The position numbers and the translations under genes were made by a program. A model generated the notes under the pieces. It searched no databases, had not been told where the DNA came from, and saw only the letters and a program-made list of their open reading frames with translations. This document shows positions 52,564 through 61,160 of a DNA stretch of 64,000 nucleotides, in pieces. The stretch covers positions 1 to 64,000 of the forward strand of contig CAWJCM010000005.1 in NCBI GenBank assembly GCA_963841405.1. The letters are read 5' to 3'. The DNA comes from DATBLE01 sp963841405 (lineage in GTDB: Bacteria > Actinomycetota > Thermoleophilia > Gaiellales > Gaiellaceae). Every line of letters begins with the position of its first letter. Positions within the stretch are counted from its first letter, which is position 1.

Positions 52564-54688
52564 GATCCGCTGTTCACGCCGAGGCCGCTCGGCCCGCTTC
52601 TCGACGTCGCGCGGGCGATCGGGGGCGAGCTCGGCGCGTTCGTCGAGCGCGGCGCCAGGCCGTACGAGGTGGTCGCGCCGCTGGCCGAGGAGCTGAACGC
52701 TCGTGCCCCGACCGTGTTCGTGCTCGAGGACCTCCACTGGGCGGACGAGGCCACGCTCGACGTCTTCCGCCTGCTCGTCCGCCGGATCGAGCGGATCCCC
52801 GCCCTTGTGATCGGAAGCTACCGGGACGACGGGCTCGAGCTCGCACATCCGCTGCGGATCGTCCTCGGCGAGCTGGCCACGAGCCGTTCGATCAGCCGCC
52901 TCAGGCTGACAGGGCTCACCCCGCCGGCGGTCGCAGAGCTCGCCCAGCCGTACGGCGCCGACCCGGACGAGCTCTACGACAAGTCCGGCGGCAACCCGTT
53001 CTTCGTCGTCGAGGCTCTCGCCGCCGGAGTCGAAGCGATTCCCGAGACCGTGCGGGACGCCGTGCTCGCCCGTGCCGCCCGTCTCACACCGGCCGGACGG
53101 GCGGCGCTCGAGACGGTTTCGATCGTCCCGCCGCAGGCTGAGCTCTGGCTCCTCGGCGCACTCGCTGGTGATCCGGTGAGAGGGCTCGGCCAGTGCCTCG
53201 TGTCCGGGATGCTCCGCTGGGAAGGAGCCGGAGTGGTCTTCCGCCACGAGCTCGCCCGCCTCGCGGTCGAGGACTCGGTTCCGCCTCAGCGGCGGCTCGA
53301 GCTGCACGGACGACATCGCAGAGGCCATCCAGACCGCCGAGGAGGCGCTCGAGCTCCGGCGCGCCCTGGGCCAGAGGCTCGAGGAGGGGGCCCTGCTGTG
53401 CTGGCTGTCGGAGATCCTCTGGTGTCCCGGCCGAACGGACGATTCCAACCGCGCGGCTCGCGAGGCGGTCGCGCTGCTCGAGACGCTGCCGCCGAGCCGG
53501 GAGCTCGTGTACGGCTACTCGAGGCTCGACTGGCGTCTGGCCGACCGCAGCCTCGCGCGCTCGCCGAGCAGCTCGCTGACACGGAGTTGACGATCCGGGC
53601 GCGGGCGGTCGTCGGGACGCGGGAGTTCGGAAACCGCGGCAGCCGGTCGCTCGAGGAGTGCTTCGAGCTCGCTCGGAATGCGGGGCTGATCGACCTGGCC
53701 GGGCTCGTGCTCTCGTTCCTGGTGTCATCCGCGCTCGCCGCGCGTCGGTACGAGCTCGCGAGCCGGTACATCGACCTCGGACTTCCCTTCTGCAGCGATC
53801 GCGGCATCGAGCTGTACCGCTCCTACCTGCTCGCCTACCGCGCGCGGCTCGAGCTCGACCAGGGTCGCTGGGAAGCAGCGGCCGAAGCGGCCACGGCGGT
53901 CCTCCGGACCCAACGGGCGTCGATCATGCCTCGCATCCTCGGATTGGTCGTGCTCGGCCTCGTCCGTGCGCGGCGGGGAGATCCGGGCCACCAGGATCTG
54001 CTGGACGAAGCCTGGTCGCTGGCCGCGCCGACTCGAGAGCTGTTTCGCATGGGCCCGGCGGTGAGCGCCCGGGCAGAGGCGAGGTGGCTCGCAGGCGACC
54101 ACGCCGCCGTCGCCTCGGCGACCGAGGATCTCCTTCGAAAGGCGGTCAAGCACGGTGACCGGAACGTGATCGGCGAGCTGGCGGTCTGGCGGCGTCGGGC
54201 GGGATTCGACGACGACGTCGCATCCGCTGCCACCGAGCCGTACGCCGCTCAGCTCGCCGGGGAGTGGGCAAGCGCCGCCGCCTTCTGGGACGAGGCGGGG
54301 TGCCCGTACGACGCCGCGCTGGCGCGCGCCGATTCGGGCGACGAGAAGCAGCTCCGGCATGCGCTCGACGAGCTGCAACGGCTCGGGGCGCGGCCCGCGG
54401 CGGCGATCGTCGCGAGCCGGTTGCGCAAGCGCGGCGCGCGGGGCCTGCCACGGGGCCCCGCGACGCGCGACGCGCGAGAACCCGGCGGGCCTGACTCCGC
54501 GGCAGCTCGAGGTGCTCGCCCTGGTGGTCGAGGGCCTGCGGGACTCGGAGATCGCGGCGCGGCTGGTCGTGTCCGAGCGGACGGTCGGTCATCACGTCGG
54601 CGCCATCCTGCGGAAGCTCGAGGTCGGCAATCGCGGCCAGGCAGCGGCCGCAGCCGTCCGCCTCGGGCTCGTCTCGCAAGATAGGTAG
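52564..54688 (+). pseudogene. Frameshifted, N-truncated LuxR-family ATPase regulator
   Basis: Pieces of a large AAA-ATPase/LuxR regulator lie in two frames. 52564 begins DPLFTPRPLGPLLDVARAIG directly after a TGA; Walker B is VFVLEDLHWADEATLD. The frame shifts near 53309 to DDIAEAIQTAEEALELRRAL and stops at 53588-53590, the first frame resumes (ELTIRARAVVG onward), and near 54465 it shifts again to AGLTPRQLEVLALVVEGL and SERTVGHHVGAILRKL, the LuxR helix-turn-helix, ending at 54688. The Walker A domain is missing. Three frameshifts plus the truncation indicate a dead gene; an assembly error would have to be repeated. Confidence 0.82.
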
Positions 54689-54786
54689 CTCGCAGGCGCA
54701 AGCTGGGTAGGCGCACCGATGCCGGCGCGCCTGGGCGTCCCTACCGTCGATCCGGACGGAAAAACGACCCAGGAGGTGCACTCATC

Positions 54787-55374
54787 GTGCGCAAGCTGAT
54801 TCCTCTGGCCGTCGTCGTGCTCGCGGTCGGCGTGACGGCGACACTCGCCTCGGGCGGGACCGCCCGGCACGGCCACAGCCGCGCGTCGGCGGTCCCGCTC
54901 GCCCAGTCGCTCGCCGCGATGCGGCTGGCGACCGCCAAGTACGCGACCAACCTGAACCGGGCGAAGGCGGACGGCTACAAGATCATCACGCCGATGATCC
55001 CGGACATGGGCATCCACTACATGAACGCGAAGATCGCAGGGTTCGACGTGACCAGGCCGCCGATCCTCGTCTACCAGAAGCGGGGCAATCAGTACCTGCT
55101 CGGCGCGCTCGAGTGGGTGTTCACCTCGAAGCCGGCGAAGCCGCCGCTGCCCGGGGCGAAGTATGGGGCCTTCGGCGCCGCGTGCCACTACGTCGACGGC
55201 ACGTTCGTCCCCGCGATGTCGCAGGACGACTGCGCGAAGACGAGCCCGCAGAGCGGCGCGAAGTTCAGCTTCTGGCACCCGAACCTGGTGACGTTCCACG
55301 TCTGGCTCTGGTACCAGAACCCGGCCGGGATCTACTCCGGCACCAACCCGCTGGTCACGCCCTTCAACGGCTGA
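54787..55374 (+). CDS. Secreted protein of unknown function
   Basis: A 195-residue protein with a signal peptide (about 1-24: RKLIPLAVVVLAVGVTATLA) and a mature part rich in aromatic residues: YKIITPMIPDMGIHYMNAKI, LGALEWVFTS, CHYVDGTFVP and FWHPNLVTFHVWLWYQNP. Two Cys (in AACHYVDG and DDCAKTS) could form a disulfide. The His and Cys pattern hints at metal binding. I recognise no named family. The GTG start follows AGGAGGT at 8 bases. It lies 14 bp before the DUF4242 gene, so they are probably co-transcribed. Confidence 0.75.
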   Translation: MRKLIPLAVVVLAVGVTATLASGGTARHGHSRASAVPLAQSLAAMRLATAKYATNLNRAKADGYKIITPMIPDMGIHYMNAKIAGFDVTRPPILVYQKRGNQYLLGALEWVFTSKPAKPPLPGAKYGAFGAACHYVDGTFVPAMSQDDCAKTSPQSGAKFSFWHPNLVTFHVWLWYQNPAGIYSGTNPLVTPFNG

Positions 55375-55388
55375 GGCGGGGGAGGCCG

Positions 55389-55661
55389 GTGCCCAGATAC
55401 CTGGTCGAGCGCACCTTCGCCGACGGCTTCGGCGTGCGGGCCGACGCCGCCGGCGCGGAGGAATGCGAGGCCGTCGTCGGGCGCAACGCAGACGAGGGCG
55501 TGACCTGGCTCCACTCGTACGTCAGCGACGACGGGAACCGCACGTTCTGCGTCTACGACGGGCCGACCCCGGAGGCGATCAGGAAGGCGGCGGCGGTCAA
55601 TGAGCTGCCCGTCGACCGGATCACCCGGGTCAGCGTGCTCGACCCGTACTTCCGGATCTGA
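55389..55661 (+). CDS. DUF4242 (SCO4226-like) small protein
   Basis: A 90-residue ferredoxin-like protein of the DUF4242 family: PRYLVERTFADGFGV, VTWLHSYVSDDGNRTFCVYDG and ITRVSVLDPYFRI are the usual strands. A Streptomyces relative binds nickel. Here the Cys in TFCVYDG and the Glu in LVERTF fit the conserved positions. The GTG start has GGAGG three bases before it. It follows the secreted-protein gene by 14 bp and is followed by a long hairpin. Confidence 0.8.
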   Translation: MPRYLVERTFADGFGVRADAAGAEECEAVVGRNADEGVTWLHSYVSDDGNRTFCVYDGPTPEAIRKAAAVNELPVDRITRVSVLDPYFRI

Positions 55662-55668
55662 GGGAAAG

Positions 55669-55704
55669 CGCGTGGGCGGCCGGCGAACGCCGGACGCCCG
55701 CGCG
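55669..55704 (+). terminator. Long hairpin after the DUF4242 gene
   Basis: A stem of about 16 bp (one G-T pair, one mismatch) around a GAAC loop at 55685-55688, starting 7 bases after the stop codon. Its inner part is CCGGC/GCCGG and its outer part CGCGTGGGCG/CGCCCGCGCG. No T-run follows. This is the clearest terminator-like structure in the window. Confidence 0.65.
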
Positions 55705-55812
55705 CGGTCCGAGACGCCACAGGCGTCCTGATTGCGCATACTTCGTTCGGAGCGCACAGATGAGCCGCCTCGCAGTGTCCGGGAATCGCCGCAGGCGTAG
55801 AGGTGACCCACG

Positions 55813-56370
55813 ATGACTGGGTCCGGGCGCGGGCGGATGCCGAGGGGCCGAGCATGGCTCGGCGAGGACGGCCGGGGCGGAGAGCGGCTCGCGCGGCTGT
55901 TCCGGATCGGACGCGCGGAGCCGGCGGTCGAGCTCGACCTGAAGCTGGCGGAGCTGGCGGCGAAGGTCGCGGCCCTGGAGACGGAGCTGCGAGCGTTGCA
56001 CGGCCTCGACCCGACGTGCGCCCGGCGGGCGAACGGCTCGGAGCTGCCGACGGTCGAGCTTCGCCGGTCACCCGAGCCGGGCGAGCGCGACTACGAGCTC
56101 CATCGCTGCCACGGCTTCGACGTCTACTCGGGCGAGGAGCGGCTCGGCGTGGTCGAGGGAGTCGTCTACGGAGCTCGCCTGGATCGACCCGACGTGATCG
56201 AGGTCAGAAGCGGACGGTTCGGCCGGCCGCTGCTCGTTCCGGTCGAGGACGTCGAGGCGATCGAGCCGGAAGAGGGCGCGGTGGTCGTCCGGGCGGGCCG
56301 CTCCTCGGCGAGTCGCCGGCGACTGTCTGCCGCGGTTGCACGGCTGCGCTCGCCGCTGGCCCACGGCTAG
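55813..56370 (+). CDS. Hypothetical protein with coiled coil and PRC-barrel-like region
   Basis: A 185-residue soluble protein. The N terminus is basic and low in complexity, residues 38-63 form a short coiled coil (VELDLKLAELAAKVAALETE), and residues 95-165 are beta-rich (HGFDVYSGEERLGVVEGVVY, then GRPLLVPVEDVEAIEPEEGA) like a PRC barrel. The Arg-rich tail could contact nucleic acid or ribosomal RNA. The function is unknown. Its gap from the DUF4242 gene (151 bp) holds the terminator and nothing else I recognise. Confidence 0.6.
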   Translation: MTGSGRGRMPRGRAWLGEDGRGGERLARLFRIGRAEPAVELDLKLAELAAKVAALETELRALHGLDPTCARRANGSELPTVELRRSPEPGERDYELHRCHGFDVYSGEERLGVVEGVVYGARLDRPDVIEVRSGRFGRPLLVPVEDVEAIEPEEGAVVVRAGRSSASRRRLSAAVARLRSPLAHG

Positions 56371-56404
56371 TCATCCCGGCCTGGACGGTTGCCGCTACGG
56401 GCGG

Positions 56405-57061
56405 CTACTGCGGCTGAGGGACGATCCGGATGTAGGGCCTCGGCTCTTGCCATTCGCCGAAGAGCTCCTTGGCCTCGTCATTCGAGACGGAGCCGGCGAT
56501 GATCACGTCGTCGCCCTGCTGCCAGTTCACCGGCGTGGAGACCTTGTGCGTCGCGGTCAGCTGGAGCGAGTCGATCACGCGGAGCACCTCGTCGAAGTTG
56601 CGGCCGGTGGTCATCGGGTAGACGAGGATCAGCTTGATCTTCTTGTCCGGGCCGATCACGAAGACGTTGCGCACCGTCTGGTTGTCGGCGGGCGTGCGGT
56701 CGGCGGCCTCGCCGGAGACGTCGGCCGGCAGCATCTCGTACAGCTTCGCGACCTCGAAGTCGGCGTCGCCGATGATCGGGTAGTTGGGTGCCGCGCCCTG
56801 CGTCTCCTCGATGTCCCTGGCCCACTCCTCGTGCTTGCCGGTCGGGTCGACCGACAGGCCGATGATCTTCGTGTTGCGCTTGTCGAACTCCGGCTTGACC
56901 TTCGCCATGTAGCCCAGCTCGGTCGTGCAGACCGGGGTGAAGTCCTTGGGGTGCGAGAACAGGACCGCCCACGAGCCGCCGATCCAGTCGTGGAAGTGGA
57001 TCTCGCCTTCTGTGCTCTGCGCCGTGAAGTCGGGCGCCGCGTCGCCGATCCTCAGTGCCAT
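56405..57061 (-). CDS. 1-Cys peroxiredoxin (Prx6 type)
   Basis: A 218-residue peroxiredoxin that reduces peroxides. The active site is HPKDFTPVC with T42 and peroxidatic C45, followed by TTELG; the C-terminal dimerisation extension (about 160-218, WQQGDDVIIAGSVSNDEAKE) marks the Prx6 group. The start is MALRIGD at 57061, with GAGGAGG upstream. A possible promoter (TATAGT) lies upstream. It sits 92 bp downstream of the FrnE-like gene on the same strand, making a redox pair. Confidence 0.93.
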   Translation of the reverse strand: MALRIGDAAPDFTAQSTEGEIHFHDWIGGSWAVLFSHPKDFTPVCTTELGYMAKVKPEFDKRNTKIIGLSVDPTGKHEEWARDIEETQGAAPNYPIIGDADFEVAKLYEMLPADVSGEAADRTPADNQTVRNVFVIGPDKKIKLILVYPMTTGRNFDEVLRVIDSLQLTATHKVSTPVNWQQGDDVIIAGSVSNDEAKELFGEWQEPRPYIRIVPQPQ

Positions 57062-57153
57062 CTTGCCTCCTCGGTAGCCGTTCGTCCCGAAACTATACAA
57101 AGTGAAGCGACCGTCTCGAGCGGGTTCGCCGGTCGAGCATATGCATTGGAGTG

Positions 57154-57726
57154 CTAGCCGTGAAGCTGGTCGAACGCGCGCTCGAACGTCGCGGGCGGGT
57201 GCGCGCCGAGCACGAGCAGCCGGCGATCGAGCAGGAACGCGGGGATGCCGTCGATCCCGATCGCGTGCGCCTCCACGGTCGACCGCCGCACGACGTCCGC
57301 ATACCGGTCGGAGGCGAGCACGTCGTCCGTGCCCTCGACGCCGACCTCGGCCGCGACCGCGCGCAGCACGGCGTGGTCGCCGATGTCGTGCGCCTCGGCC
57401 CAGTACGCGTCCATCGTCCGCTCGAAGAACGGCGCGTACAGCCCCTGCGTCCGTGCGTGCTCGGCGAGCCGCTGCGCGTCGAGCGAACGGGGCGAGACCG
57501 GCGGCGGGTTGTAGATCAGGCCGTGCGAGGCGAAGAGCTCGGCCCCGCGGGCCGCCCGCTCGGGGTTGCGCGGCACGCCCTCGGGCGGGTACTCGGGGTG
57601 CAGGTCGAACGGCAGCCAGTCGACCGTCGCCTCGAAGCGCTCCCCCATCCAGTCGGCCAGCCCCTGGCCGATCCGGCAGAACGGTCAGAGGTAGTCCGAC
57701 CAGACGGCGATCTCATGCTCGGCCAT
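57154..57726 (-). CDS. FrnE/DsbA-like oxidoreductase, candidate selenoprotein (TGA read as Sec at codon 14)
   Basis: A 190-residue DsbA-family protein of the FrnE group if the TGA at 57685-57687 is read through. The N terminus is MAEHEIAVWSDYL-TGA-PFCRIGQG. Family members have CPxC exactly there, so the stop sits at the first Cys of CxxC. Downstream the sequence is canonical: FEATVDWLPFDLHPEYPPEG, then FERTMDAYWAEAHDIGDHAVL, and GIDGIPAFLLDRR with the cis-Pro loop. A perfect hairpin follows the TGA. Without readthrough no start upstream of ATG 57648 would include the active site. The alternative is a one-base nonsense mutation. It lies upstream of the peroxiredoxin. Confidence 0.72.
57653..57671 (-). 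promoter_or_regulatory. Candidate bacterial SECIS hairpin
   Basis: In the mRNA, arms UCGGCCAG and CUGGCCGA (8 perfect base pairs) flank a GGG loop at 57663-57661. The first loop base is 22 nt after the last base of the UGA codon, within the known 16-37 nt window for bacterial selenocysteine insertion elements, which need a G near the start of the loop. The stem lies inside coding sequence, as in known bSECIS. Given the high GC, a chance hairpin is possible. Confidence 0.6.
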
Positions 57727-57757
57727 CGATTCACGCTAGCTCATAGAGTGTGGGTGG

Positions 57758-59128
57758 ATGCTCGAGGCAGCGGGCCTTTCGCCGACCGAGATCGCCGACT
57801 GGCAGGACTCGCGCCCGGCCGGCGGCGCCGAGTTCGCCGCCGCCGCGCGGGAGTCGTCCGAGTACTTGAGCCGGGGCGAACGGCTGTTCGCTCGCCTGCC
57901 CGCGCGGCCCGATCGGACGGACGCCGAGGCCGAGGCGGCAGTGCGGTTGAAGGAGGCGCTCGACACCGAGCGCATCCGTTTCCTGCGCGACCACGCCGAG
58001 GACGTCTACGTTGCGCTGACCGACGACCTGCGCATGGCAATTCGAGACGAGGACCTCGTCTACGCCGCCGCCGAGCGCTTTCCCGCGCTCGTCCCGACGC
58101 GGGAGCAGGTCGCCGCCGAGCGCGAGCGGGCCCTGCCCGAGAAGGAGGGCCTCGAGATCGCCCAGGGTCTCTTCTTCGCGTACGTCCTCGCCTCGGAGCG
58201 GTGCGGCTCGCACCTCTGCTGGGCCATGCTGCGGCCGACGGCCGGGGCGCTCGAGCGGCTCGACGACTTCCGCGCGACGGGGGTCGCGGATCTCGGCGGC
58301 ACGTACCTCGAGCGGCGCAAGGGCGTCGCCTTCCTCGAGATCCGCAACGACCGCCACCTGAACGCCGAGGACTCGCTGACGCTGCCCGCCACCGAGGTCG
58401 CCGTCGACCTGGCGCTGCTCGACCCCGATGTCGGGCTCGGCGTGATCCGGGGGGCGGTCGTCTCGCATCCGCGCTACGCCGGGCGGCGGGTCTTCGGCGC
58501 GGGCGTCAACCTGACCCACCTCTACCACGGACGGGTCGACTTCATGTTCTTCGTCACCCGGGACCTCGGGTACGTGAACAAGCTGTTCCGCGGGCTGGGC
58601 GCGGAGGAGCACCGCCCGGACGGGCCGGAGGAGACGACCGAGAAGCTGTGGGTCGCCGCCGTCGAGACCTTCGCCATCGGCGGTGCGTGCCAGATCCTGC
58701 ACACGGTCGACCACGTGATCGCCACCCGCGGCTCCCGGCTGTTTCTGCCCGCCCGCAGGGAGGGCATCCTCCCCGGCGCCTCCAACCTGCGGCTGCCGCG
58801 CTCGGTCGGCGACCGGGTCGCGCGGCGGGCGATCCTCTCGGGGCTCGAGTTCGAGGCGGGGACGCCGCACGGCGACCTGTTGATCGACGAGGTGGTGGAG
58901 CCCGGCGAGATGGACGCCGCGATCGCCGCGCGCGTGGCAGCGCTGACCGACTCGGGGCTCGTGAACGCGGCCGGCAACCGGCGGGCCCTGCGCGTCGGCG
59001 CGGAGCCGCTCGACCTGTTCCGCCGGTACATGTCGATCTTCTGTCGCGAGCAGGCGTATTGCCACTTCAGCCCGGCTCTCGTCCGCAACCTGGAGCAGCA
59101 CTGGAACGCCCATCGGCGCGACGCGTGA
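57758..59128 (+). CDS. DpgC-like cofactor-free dioxygenase (crotonase fold)
   Basis: A 456-residue protein resembling (3,5-dihydroxyphenyl)acetyl-CoA 1,2-dioxygenase DpgC of glycopeptide pathways, which uses O2 without metal or flavin. The long N-terminal helical part (GLSPTEIADWQDSRPAGG) and the crotonase core VAFLEIRNDRHLNAEDSLTL, FGAGVNLTHLYHGRVDFMFF, AVETFAIGGACQILHTVDH and LPARREGILPGASNLRLPR match in order. It stands 4 bp before a phenylacetate-CoA-ligase-like gene, which could supply an arylacetyl-CoA. No glycopeptide genes are near, so a catabolic role is likely. The precise substrate is unknown. Confidence 0.75.
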   Translation: MLEAAGLSPTEIADWQDSRPAGGAEFAAAARESSEYLSRGERLFARLPARPDRTDAEAEAAVRLKEALDTERIRFLRDHAEDVYVALTDDLRMAIRDEDLVYAAAERFPALVPTREQVAAERERALPEKEGLEIAQGLFFAYVLASERCGSHLCWAMLRPTAGALERLDDFRATGVADLGGTYLERRKGVAFLEIRNDRHLNAEDSLTLPATEVAVDLALLDPDVGLGVIRGAVVSHPRYAGRRVFGAGVNLTHLYHGRVDFMFFVTRDLGYVNKLFRGLGAEEHRPDGPEETTEKLWVAAVETFAIGGACQILHTVDHVIATRGSRLFLPARREGILPGASNLRLPRSVGDRVARRAILSGLEFEAGTPHGDLLIDEVVEPGEMDAAIAARVAALTDSGLVNAAGNRRALRVGAEPLDLFRRYMSIFCREQAYCHFSPALVRNLEQHWNAHRRDA

Positions 59129-59132
59129 GCGC

Positions 59133-60359
59133 GTGATCCGGGACCCGGTCGAGCAGCTGCCTCGCGAGGAGTTGCGGGCGCTGCAGCTCGAGCGGCTGCG
59201 CGCAGCGTTCGGGGTGGACGTCACCTCGCCGGAGCAGGTCGCGTCGCTGCCGTTTGCGACGAAGTCGGGGCTGCGGGAGGCGTATCCGTTCGGCCTGCTG
59301 CGCGTGCCGGTCGGCTCGCTGGCCCGCCTGCACGCATCGAGCGGCACGCACGGAAAGCCGACCGTGGTCGGCTACACGGCCGCGGACCTCGACGCCTGGA
59401 CGGAGCTGATGGCCCGCTGCCTGACCATGGCCGGCGTCCGCCCCGGGATGCTGATCCACAACGCGAACAGCTACGGCCTCTTCACCGGCGGCCACGGCTT
59501 CCACCAGGGCGCGGAGCGGATCGGCTGCCCGGTGCTGCCGGTCTCGGGCGGTTTCACTGCGCGGCAGGCGTTGTTGCTGCACGACCTCGGCGGACAGGTG
59601 CTCTGCGCGACGCCTTCGTACGCGCTCGTGATCGCGCAGGCGGTGCGGGACGCCGGGATCGACCCGGCCGAGCTGAAGCTCGAGCTCGGCCTGCTCGGCG
59701 GCGAAGCGTGGACGGAGGGTCTGCGCGAACAGATCGAACGCGCGCTGCCGGGGCTGTCCGCCGTCAACTTCTACGGCCTCTCGGAGATGTGCGGCCCGGG
59801 CGTCGCGAGCGAGTGCCTCGAGGCCCGGGACGGCCTGCACGTTCAGGAGGACCACTTCCTGGTCGAGGTGGTCGACCCCGACTCCGGCGCGCCGCTCGGC
59901 GAGGACGACGAGGGGGAGCTCGTGTTCACGACGCTCGTGAAGGAGGCGATGCCGATGCTGCGCTACCGGACCGGCGATATCGGCTCCCTCACCTCCGAGC
60001 CGTGCATCTGCGGGCGCACGACGGCCCGGATCCGCGGCCTGCGGGGCCGGCGAGACGACATGCTCACCGTCCGCGGCGTGAACCTCTATCCCTCGAACGT
60101 CGAGCACCTGCTGCTCGCGGTGCCCGAGGTCGCGCCGCACTACCAGCTGGTCCTCGACCGGCTGGGCGCGATGGACGAGGTGGCCGTGCACTGCGAGCCT
60201 CTCACGCCGGATGTCGATACCGAGGTGCTGCGGACGACGGTCGAGACCGTCCTCCAGCAGCACACCGGCATCCGCATCACGGTCGAGCTGCTCGAGCCGG
60301 GATCCGTGCCGCGAAGCGAGGGCAAGGCCGTGCGCGTCGTCGACCGCCGCCCGAAGTAG
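59133..60359 (+). CDS. Phenylacetate-CoA ligase-like enzyme (PaaK family)
   Basis: A 408-residue acyl-CoA ligase. The phosphate loop is ASSGTHGKPTVVGYT (68-82), with VNFYGLSEMCGPGVASEC, MLRYRTGDIG and the C-terminal Lys in PRSEGKAVRVVD, all typical of PaaK. It is about 25-30 residues shorter than usual near the N terminus: the ARAYENVPFYRRR-type segment between LQLERLRA and FATKSGLRE is absent. It follows the DpgC-like gene by 4 bp. It probably activates an arylacetic acid for it. The GTG start lacks a strong ribosome site. Confidence 0.87.
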   Translation: MIRDPVEQLPREELRALQLERLRAAFGVDVTSPEQVASLPFATKSGLREAYPFGLLRVPVGSLARLHASSGTHGKPTVVGYTAADLDAWTELMARCLTMAGVRPGMLIHNANSYGLFTGGHGFHQGAERIGCPVLPVSGGFTARQALLLHDLGGQVLCATPSYALVIAQAVRDAGIDPAELKLELGLLGGEAWTEGLREQIERALPGLSAVNFYGLSEMCGPGVASECLEARDGLHVQEDHFLVEVVDPDSGAPLGEDDEGELVFTTLVKEAMPMLRYRTGDIGSLTSEPCICGRTTARIRGLRGRRDDMLTVRGVNLYPSNVEHLLLAVPEVAPHYQLVLDRLGAMDEVAVHCEPLTPDVDTEVLRTTVETVLQQHTGIRITVELLEPGSVPRSEGKAVRVVDRRPK

Positions 60360-60385
60360 GGGCGCTGCCGGAGGAGCGCCCCTAC
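60356..60385. terminator. Perfect bidirectional terminator hairpin
   Basis: An 11-bp perfect stem GTAGGGGCGCT/AGCGCCCCTAC with an 8-nt loop. It contains the TAG stop of the PaaK-like gene on one strand and the TAG stop of the small membrane ORF on the other. Strong for two convergent transcripts, though no T-run is present. Confidence 0.6.
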
Positions 60386-60486
60386 CCGACGGGTTCAGAC
60401 CCGTCGAACCTGCGCAGCACCATGCCCAGTCCGGCGAGTACGAGCAGCGCGATGAACAGCGCGGCGATGATCAGCTTCTGCTTCAC
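60382..60486 (-). CDS. Possible 34-residue single-span membrane peptide
   Basis: A short GTG-started frame encodes MKQKLIIAALFIALLVLAGL followed by GMVLRRF and a short tail: Lys-rich N terminus, one hydrophobic helix, basic stop-transfer. It begins 2 bp after the stop of the cupin-family remnant and ends inside a perfect terminator stem. It may be a real small protein left from an operon, or a chance frame; no ribosome site is visible. Confidence 0.4.
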   Translation of the reverse strand: MKQKLIIAALFIALLVLAGLGMVLRRFDGSEPVG

Positions 60487-60488
60487 GG

Positions 60489-60782
60489 CTAGACGCCGAG
60501 CGCCGCGGGCACGCCCGCGCCGGGCTGGTAGGTGGGCGTGTAGCCGAGCAGCCGGCCGGCGGGCGAGCCGAGCGCCAGCCCGATCCGCTGGAGGATCGCC
60601 GGTGGGAACGGCAGCCGCACCGTGTCGAAGTGCGCGGCGGCGATCACCGCGAGCCGCAGCGGGTTCGGCATCCCCTTCTCGTTCGTCTTGCCGTCGGCTG
60701 CGAGGGCGAACATCGTCTCGAGCAGCGACTCGAACTGGAGCGCGGGGCGGACCTCGCAGACGAAGTGGGCCTCGGTGCAGGG
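60489..60782 (-). pseudogene. C-terminal remnant of a cupin-family gene
   Basis: The frame reads EAHFVCEVRPALQFESLLET, then MFALAADGKTNEKGMPNPLR, RLAVIAAAHFDTVRLPFPPA and GRLLGYTPTY to the stop. This is the C-terminal half of a cupin-domain protein common in Actinobacteria. The N-terminal barrel is missing beyond about 60782, where another decayed sequence starts on the other strand. Only about 97 codons remain. Confidence 0.55.
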
Positions 60783-60793
60783 GAGAGAAGACC

Positions 60794-61150
60794 GTGGAAT
60801 TCCGGATTCTGGGACCGGTCGAGGCCCGCTCGGACAGCGGCCCGAAGCGGCGTGCGCTGCTGGCTGCGCGTGCCGGCCGGAAACGTCGACGCCGCCCGGC
60901 CTGGCACGGCTGCGACGACCTGCGCGAGACGCTCGCGCTCGGGTTGCGGGCAGGTGCTGGCTCTCTACCGCGCGACCGCGACGGGCTCGCGATCAGGCTG
61001 CACGACGGAGGACGACTACCCCGGCGCTGCGGGCCAAGCTCGTCCAGAGGCTGGGAGAGGAGCCGGTCGACGGGCTGGCGGCGAAGGCCGAGCGGTTCCG
61101 CGCGACGAGGCGATCGCGGAGGCCGAGGTCGGTCTCGTCAGCTCGTCGTG
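60794..61150 (+). pseudogene. Decayed fragments resembling an AfsR/SARP-type regulator
   Basis: The frame opens EFRILGPVEARSDSG-PKRRALLA, the usual start of SARP/BTAD regulators, then loses coherence. A second frame later reads QVLALYRATATG, like the BTAD helix ending. Several frame changes and missing segments make this a relic. Apart from these scraps, the stretch to 61160 holds no gene I recognise. Confidence 0.35.
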
Positions 61151-61160
61151 AGCGGCGTGT

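Noticed and set aside
57154..57648. FrnE-like gene starting at the internal ATG 57648
   Set aside because: That start would remove the first strand and the whole CxxC site, leaving a thioredoxin-fold protein without its active site.
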